Assembly (NCBI RefSeq): GCF_963576615.1
Contig: NC_088711.1
Span: 4,154,001-4,218,000, forward strand
Source of the DNA: Watersipora subatra
Taxonomy: Eukaryota > Bryozoa > Gymnolaemata > Cheilostomatida > Watersiporidae
Reading direction: 5' to 3'
Length of the DNA: 64,000 nucleotides
Shown: positions 58,870-64,000 of the stretch, piece by piece
Layout: each line of letters opens with the position of its first letter
Position numbering within the stretch: the stretch's first letter is position 1
Notes under the pieces: generated by a model
What the model was told of the DNA's origin: nothing
Databases searched by the model: none
The model's input: the letters and a program-made list of their open reading frames with translations, nothing else
Made by a program: the position numbers and the translations under genes

Positions 58870-59999
58870 AAATATAGCTATAGCAGCTCTCCTACCGCTT
58901 TCTGGATATTGCGCTGTAATTATTATTTTTACATAATGTTGAATCTCTCATGTTAGGGATTATTGTGAACACTTTGAGATGAACTGACTTGAAAAATGTG
59001 AAGCAGTTAATGCTTTATGTAGCAGGTTCACACAAAACCTAAATTAAAGAAAAATTGGAAGAAGCCATTGGTAAGCAATGTTAAACATTTTATCATGAGC
59101 CTATCTGGGCATATGTGATATATTCAACTCGCTATCACTAGGCCTATGTATTTTACTGATTACAAGATCAAATACAAGGTTAATCCAGTCAAACCTAAGC
59201 TTTCAACCACCATCTATCCAAGAAGGCTATTCGAAAAACAAATGTAAACAGGTTTTCTGATTACAAATTATATAAATAATATTCAATTCCAAGACTAAAA
59301 TGACTTTTAAAGTACGTTTACACCAGGTACTATATCAAAGACATAAGACTTATCATAAATACTCAGTTAATAACAAAAAGATTGCTGCATTTGTAGCAGT
59401 TTGCACCTAACTTTGTTTCCTCAAAGTTTTTGTAAAATGAAGGGTGGAAACAGCTTGTGTGTTTTATTCTAATAAAATATAAATGTGTTTGCTTCAAATA
59501 GCCAACCACTGCACGTTAGAACAAATAATCTAACAATAACATGTTGAATTTTGCTTAATTCATTCTCGAACTTGAAAATTTAATAATACATATTTTTGTT
59601 AATAGCATATGGCCTTAAAACAATTGCATTACAAAAAAACCATGTAAAAATTATCTGGAAAACTAAATTAGTAAACCAATAATCAATCAAATGTGGTTTT
59701 ATTGGTACATCTTCATGTTAAGAACGTGCTAATTAAGGTGTAGCCTTATTTTAAGTGGAGATAATGATAGTGATACTGAACTAGTTTAACTAAGACTATG
59801 TGCACTTTAAATTAGCATAAAATACCGGTATTATTTTTCTTGACAGTAGCTACTAGACAGCTGCAAAGATATCTAATAAATTGATCTGAATATAATTGCT
59901 GGCCTTTTCATCTATCATAGTTTTCATTCTAAAAAAGCCTTCTTTAATTCTTCACCACTACCACTAGTATTCATTTTCTTTGGATAAATGAAGATATGA
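58870..59999. other. Intergenic, no feature seen
   Basis: AT-rich DNA with no convincing exon, tRNA or repeat partner in this window. It presumably includes the CDK2AP1-like promoter at its left end. Confidence 0.5.
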
Positions 60000-60245
60000 A
60001 GCACTGTTCCATACTACTTGTGCAACATGAAGCACTGTTCCATACTACTTGTGCAACATGAAGCACTGTTCCATACTACTTGTGCAACATGAAGCACTGT
60101 TCCATACTACTTGTGCAACATGAAGCACTGTTCCATACTACTTGTGCAACATGAAGCACTGTTCCATACTACTTGTGCAACATGAAGCACTGTTCCATAC
60201 TACTTGTGCAATATGAAGCACTGTTCCATACTACTTGTGCAACAT
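60000..60245. repeat. 31-bp minisatellite
   Basis: Eight nearly identical copies of a 31-bp unit (atgaagcactgttccatact then acttgtgcaac). Their near-identity suggests recent expansion. Confidence 0.96.
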
Positions 60246-60276
60246 GATACCAAACTATGCGAAGAAAAATTGCATA

Positions 60277-60735
60277 CAGACACTTCCTAACTTATGAACA
60301 TCGGTGTAATGAACAATGGAGGATACAAACGGTGTTGCGCGTATGTCAAAAACTGTTCGTAAAAAACCGCTAGATATGATGCTCGTGCGGAAATGTACGT
60401 AGGTTTGATTTTGTATTGCATCCATTTAATGTATTTGCATTTATTATTCATTATGTTTCGTGAAAAGCAAAAGGCTTCTAGTAATAGCGAAAATGTTAAG
60501 TAGAGGCAAGCTATTTCATTGGAAACGGAAGGAGCAGTAATAAAGAAGCTTGATACTGATGAAAAGATGGTGAGTGTGGCATGTGCATATAACATGAATC
60601 GTTTGACTGTCGGTACGATTTACAAACAGAAGGACCGTATCATGAAGCGTGTAAATGGTGTAGTGCCAATGAAACCCATGACCATTAGCAAGAAAAGAGA
60701 GAAAGTCTTGGAATAGAATGGGAAACTTTTCTGAA
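60277..60735 (+). pseudogene. Tigger/pogo-like transposon fragment with HTH domain
   Basis: The left end (cagacacttcctaacttatg, preceded by TA) resembles Tigger/pogo termini. A frame from ATG 60453 gives MFREKQKASSNSENVK, a TAG at 60501-60503, then RQAISLETEGAVIKKLDTDE and VACAYNMNRLTVGTIYKQKD, a CENP-B/Tigger-type helix-turn-helix. The element is cut off after about 460 bp, where a family B fragment begins; the DDE catalytic part is absent. Confidence 0.72.
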
Positions 60736-60736
60736 G

Positions 60737-60895
60737 AAGTGTTCTTTAAACGCCAAGGCGCTCTATTTTTCAACTATGCCCCTATTATAGTGGTGGGCAA
60801 ATAGAGGTGGAGTTCAAACAGAAGCTGGCATTGTATTATTCAAAGAGCTCGTCAGAATTTTGGAAAGATAATTTTAACCCTTTAACCCTTCTTCA
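60737..60895 (+). mobile_element. Family B fragment (left end)
   Basis: Matches the first ~160 bp of family B copies 1 and 2 (ctattatagtggtgggcaaatagagg, then agctggcattgtatt). It joins the Tigger-like fragment on the left and the palindrome cluster on the right. Confidence 0.75.
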
Positions 60896-60940
60896 TGAAG
60901 AAATCATGAAACTGCTAGCAGCTTTAAGTTAAGTACAACT

Positions 60941-61026
60941 ATTTTACATAACTATTAATATATATATATAATAGTTATGTAAAATATAATATACATAATA
61001 TATATTATCATTAATATATATATATT

Positions 61027-61067
<41 letters not shown>

Positions 61068-61133
61068 TTAGGCATATGCAGAAGAGCAGCGGTGACTCCT
61101 TATCACCGCTGCTCTTCTGCATATGCCTAAACC
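60941..61133. repeat. Cluster of palindromes at the 5' junction of a LINE
   Basis: Three inverted repeats in series. First, 17-bp arms 60941-60957 / 60969-60985 (attttacataactatta and inverse). Second, a pure TA tract at about 61030-61063 flanked by ccc/ggg. Third, perfect 31-bp arms 61065-61095 / 61103-61133 with a 7-base centre. The right arm of the third is the LINE's own reverse-transcriptase sequence, so the left arm is an inverted copy of it. Confidence 0.9.
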
Positions 61134-62693
61134 TTCTAAGCAATATGCTGGAGAAGACTCACTATGGGTACCAGTTTAAGAGTGGCATCAAGATAAACCA
61201 CCTCTTCTACATGGATGACATCAAGCTGTACGCTAACAAAGAAAGGGACATTGATTCGCTAATACACCTCACTCAGGTATACAGCAAAGACATCGGAATG
61301 ACCTTCGGTATTGAGAAATGTGGAAGGCTAATTCTTAAGAAAAACCATTCTATGCTCACAGATGGCCTAAAAATGCCAAATGGTACCATCAAAGATATAG
61401 AAGAAGGGTACAAGTACTTGGGGATTATGCAAAGCAACATCAACCACGAAGCCGAGGTACGTCACAAAGCTATTACTGAATACAAAAAACGCCTTCAGCA
61501 GGTCCTACGGAGCCAGCTCAATGCCCAGAACCAAGTCATGGCAATAAATTCCTACGCACTGCCAGTAATAAGATATCCAGCAGGCATAATAAAGTGGACT
61601 GAGGAAGCCATCAAGGAAACAGATATAGCAACTCGTAAACTGCTGACCATGCATGGAGCACTCCACCCAAAATCTGATACTACTAGATTGTATCTCGATA
61701 GGAAAGATGGCGGTAGGGGACTCAAAAGTGTACAGCAGACAGTGAAGGAGGAAGAGCAAAGCATCAAAGCCTATGCAGCCTCCATGGCCACTTCAGATAA
61801 GTTGCTAGCTGAATTTCAATCGGCTGCTCTTACAATGGACCTTCGCCCCAATGATGAGGAAATTGACTGGCACACGAAACCTCTTCATGGTGCTTACCAC
61901 CGACAAATATCTAAGGTTGGCGATCTTCACCAGACATATATGTGGCTGAACAAAGGAAACCTAATGGCCAATACAGAGTCGCTAATCATGGCAGCCCAGG
62001 AGCAAGTGCTCCCAACAAGGCAACTCCAAACAAAAATCTATCACACTAGAGACGATCCTAGATGCAGACTGTGCAAAAATGCACCTGAGACCATCCAACA
62101 CATCATCAGTGGATGCAAGCAGCTAGCAGGAAATGCATACACTGAGCGGCATAACCATGTCGCAGGTGTTGTGTATAGAAGTCTATGTGACGAGTATGGC
62201 CTTAATAAACCACAACACTGGTGGGAAGCTCCTGGTAAGGTGAATGAAAATGACTGCGCTAAGATCCTCTGGGACTTCTACATCCGGACTGACAAGCATG
62301 TCCTAGCAAACCAACCAGATATAGTGGTGGTGGACAAAGAGAATAAGAGAGCTACTATAATAGATATAGCAGTACCCAATGACTACAATATAGACAGCAA
62401 AGAAAAAGAAAAGGTAGAGAAATATCTCCCTCTTGGAGAAGAGATTGAAAAATGCTGGGATGTAAGAACAACTGTAATCCCAGTAGTCATTGGGGGCACT
62501 GGGTGCAGTAACACCGGCGCATAAAATGTGGCTTGCCCAAATACCAACACCAATCAACTCAGGTGAGTTGCAGAAAAGTGCGCTACTGGGAACGGCTAAG
62601 ATCTTGAGGCGAGTGCTCAAACTCCCAGGTCTCTGGTAGGAGACCCGAGTTAGAGCAGGAACTACCACCCATACGGGTTAACCGGGGTGAGGA
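61076..62693 (+). mobile_element. 5'-truncated LINE: reverse transcriptase and restriction-like endonuclease (R2/NeSL/R4-type)
   Basis: An open frame of 482 codons (61076-62524), then a short 3' tail to about 62693. The first residues fall inside the reverse transcriptase (GDSLSPLLFCICLN). The catalytic YMDD is at residues 45-48, so everything upstream (any ORF1, N-terminal zinc fingers, RT motifs before GDSLSP) is missing. The thumb follows, then a zinc knuckle C-X2-C-X8-H-X4-C from residue 330. Then comes a PD-(D/E)XK nuclease core, with PD at 414-415 and D at 430 in IIDIAVPND. The order RT, CCHC, nuclease is that of restriction-like-endonuclease non-LTR elements (R2, R4/Dong, NeSL, CRE groups). 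The remaining frame has no stop, so the insertion is young, although it cannot move by itself. Confidence 0.92.
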
Positions 62694-64000
62694 AACAATT
62701 TTTTATTCAAATCTGTCCAATACGCCTGAAGGCATTACATGGTCATAAAATGAAAAACGTTTAAAACGAGTAACTAAAATTGTCTTATAGGTAAAAAATA
62801 GTAGGAATCTCTTTACGTGTAATGTTTGGTGCCATGCTATTAACGAACATCAGATAAAGATCTAAAACAAAAAGTTATTTAGTCACCAACCACAACCGTT
62901 TGTTTCTTAGTGCAATCATATAGTCTTTTACTGGCTTTTTCTAGTAAACTATGTGCTTATTCGGAATGACCACAGAATTAACTAAAAAATTAAAGAAATA
63001 AATTATTTCGTCACCGTTTTTTCTATTAGTTTTCATACTCACCGGTATGCTATTCTAACGCATACAACAACAAAGGCTTGAAAACTTATAATATGGAAAA
63101 ATTTGGAGCTGGTTAGGAACAAAAAATAACAAACGCCGATTTGATTATGAATACGGTTAGAATGCACAAACAATGTGTATTGATTTTTGGATAAATAGTT
63201 TAATCTGATGTTTAAAATTTAAATAATAACAATACGGCAAATACAATAACATAAAATAGCAGTAATTTTAATTGGAATAATAATAATAATTTAGAAGACA
63301 CGTCGTAGGGAATAAAGAACGGCTGATAGTAGTTTGCCGCGAGAGACAGTTGACTCGCCAATATTTGACTCGCCAGGTTTGTCGGCCAATATTGTTATCG
63401 AAAACTTTGTCCTATTACTGTTTTCTGTACGACTCCTATAAATTTCTAAAAATTGTTTCCTGTTAGTTTACGAACAGCTGACAAAGGTTCATAGTCATAT
63501 GGTGTTGTCAGGTGCGGTTCGTTTATATATTTTAATAACGAATAAAAAATTGTCTATATTATCTAACACTCTTATTTGAGACTGAGCTGACGTTTGTATT
63601 GAAACTACGCTATACATAACTATGTTTTATAAAATCATTGTGTGGTCACCTACTGGGTTCATCATTCTACACGATAATAGACAAATTTTTCATCTTCTCT
63701 TTCATGGCAAAAAATGTAGTTAATCTAAAACGAATAGCTAATGCTAGTTTTTTTCTATTTGATATGACTGTGTGTCATGTCATCAAATTTTTTTTATTAC
63801 AAAATGTCTTTGTTTCTTCACCTGTTTTGAAAATATAAGTGTGTCTTAGAGCACACTATTCACTTATAGCCAGCACAGAAGACAAATGGATCCACTGAAA
63901 AATGTATGCATAATAATTCTCTATAGAATTCACATTTTTATATGAGCCACCAAAATAGCAAAAAACTGCAAGTATGGCCTGTGACATAAAGGTTTTCGAA
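62694..64000. other. Intergenic, no feature seen
   Basis: AT-rich, with no convincing exon or repeat partner in the window. Short open frames lack any recognisable motif. Confidence 0.5.

Noticed and set aside
60955-61143. Minus-strand frame resembling the LINE's start (QKSSGD...PLLFCICLN)
   Set aside because: It is the inverted left arm of the palindrome, followed by a TA-tract translation.
1-64000. LTR retroelements, Polinton-like or other capsid-bearing elements
   Set aside because: I looked for integrase, protease, capsid, envelope and terminal direct repeats and saw none; the only reverse transcriptase is of the non-LTR type.

Overview
This is a eukaryotic nuclear window from an animal: AT-rich, with genes cut into many short exons by GT-AG introns and a very heavy load of repeats. 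Domain content (an RGS12-type PDZ/PTB regulator, a nicotinic-type Cys-loop receptor, eIF3a, a diphthamide WD40 protein, CDK2AP1) fits a bilaterian. A marine spiralian invertebrate is my best guess, but the species is inference. I saw no LTR retrovirus-like or Polinton-like element and no CRISPR array.

Layout. 0-4 kb is repeats only. 4.0-17.3 kb holds an RGS12-like gene on the minus strand; its 3' part, including most of the RGS domain, lies off the left edge. A Tc1 transposon and a long-inverted-repeat element sit in its introns. 17.3-24.4 kb is repeat-rich intergenic DNA. 24.4-32.3 kb is a complete 20-exon eIF3a gene on the plus strand (1082 codons, all exon phases consistent). It meets a non-alpha nicotinic acetylcholine receptor subunit gene tail to tail (minus strand, 32.9 to beyond 39.1 kb). 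A tRNA-Leu(UAA) and two related inverted-repeat elements lie in the receptor's introns. 39-49.8 kb is gene-poor: five-plus tandem arrays, tRNA-derived SINEs and a Helitron remnant. 49.8-57.5 kb holds a DPH7-like WD40 gene (minus) whose last exon runs in frame through a 2-kb 14-bp minisatellite. 58.4-58.8 kb holds an intronless CDK2AP1/DOC-1 homologue (minus). 60.3-62.7 kb is a nest of transposable elements: a Tigger-like fragment, a fragment of a dispersed family, a cluster of perfect palindromes and a 5'-truncated LINE with a restriction-like endonuclease domain.

The genes are unrelated housekeeping or signalling loci (translation initiation, eEF2 diphthamide synthesis, G-protein regulation, synaptic receptor, CDK2/NuRD-associated factor); they are neighbours, not an operon. 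The unusual theme is the repeat landscape. One ~0.88-kb element with TTAA target sites occurs six times, a ~224-bp element three times in eIF3A, a ~1.45-kb family four times, and about ten separate minisatellites are present, one apparently captured as protein-coding sequence.
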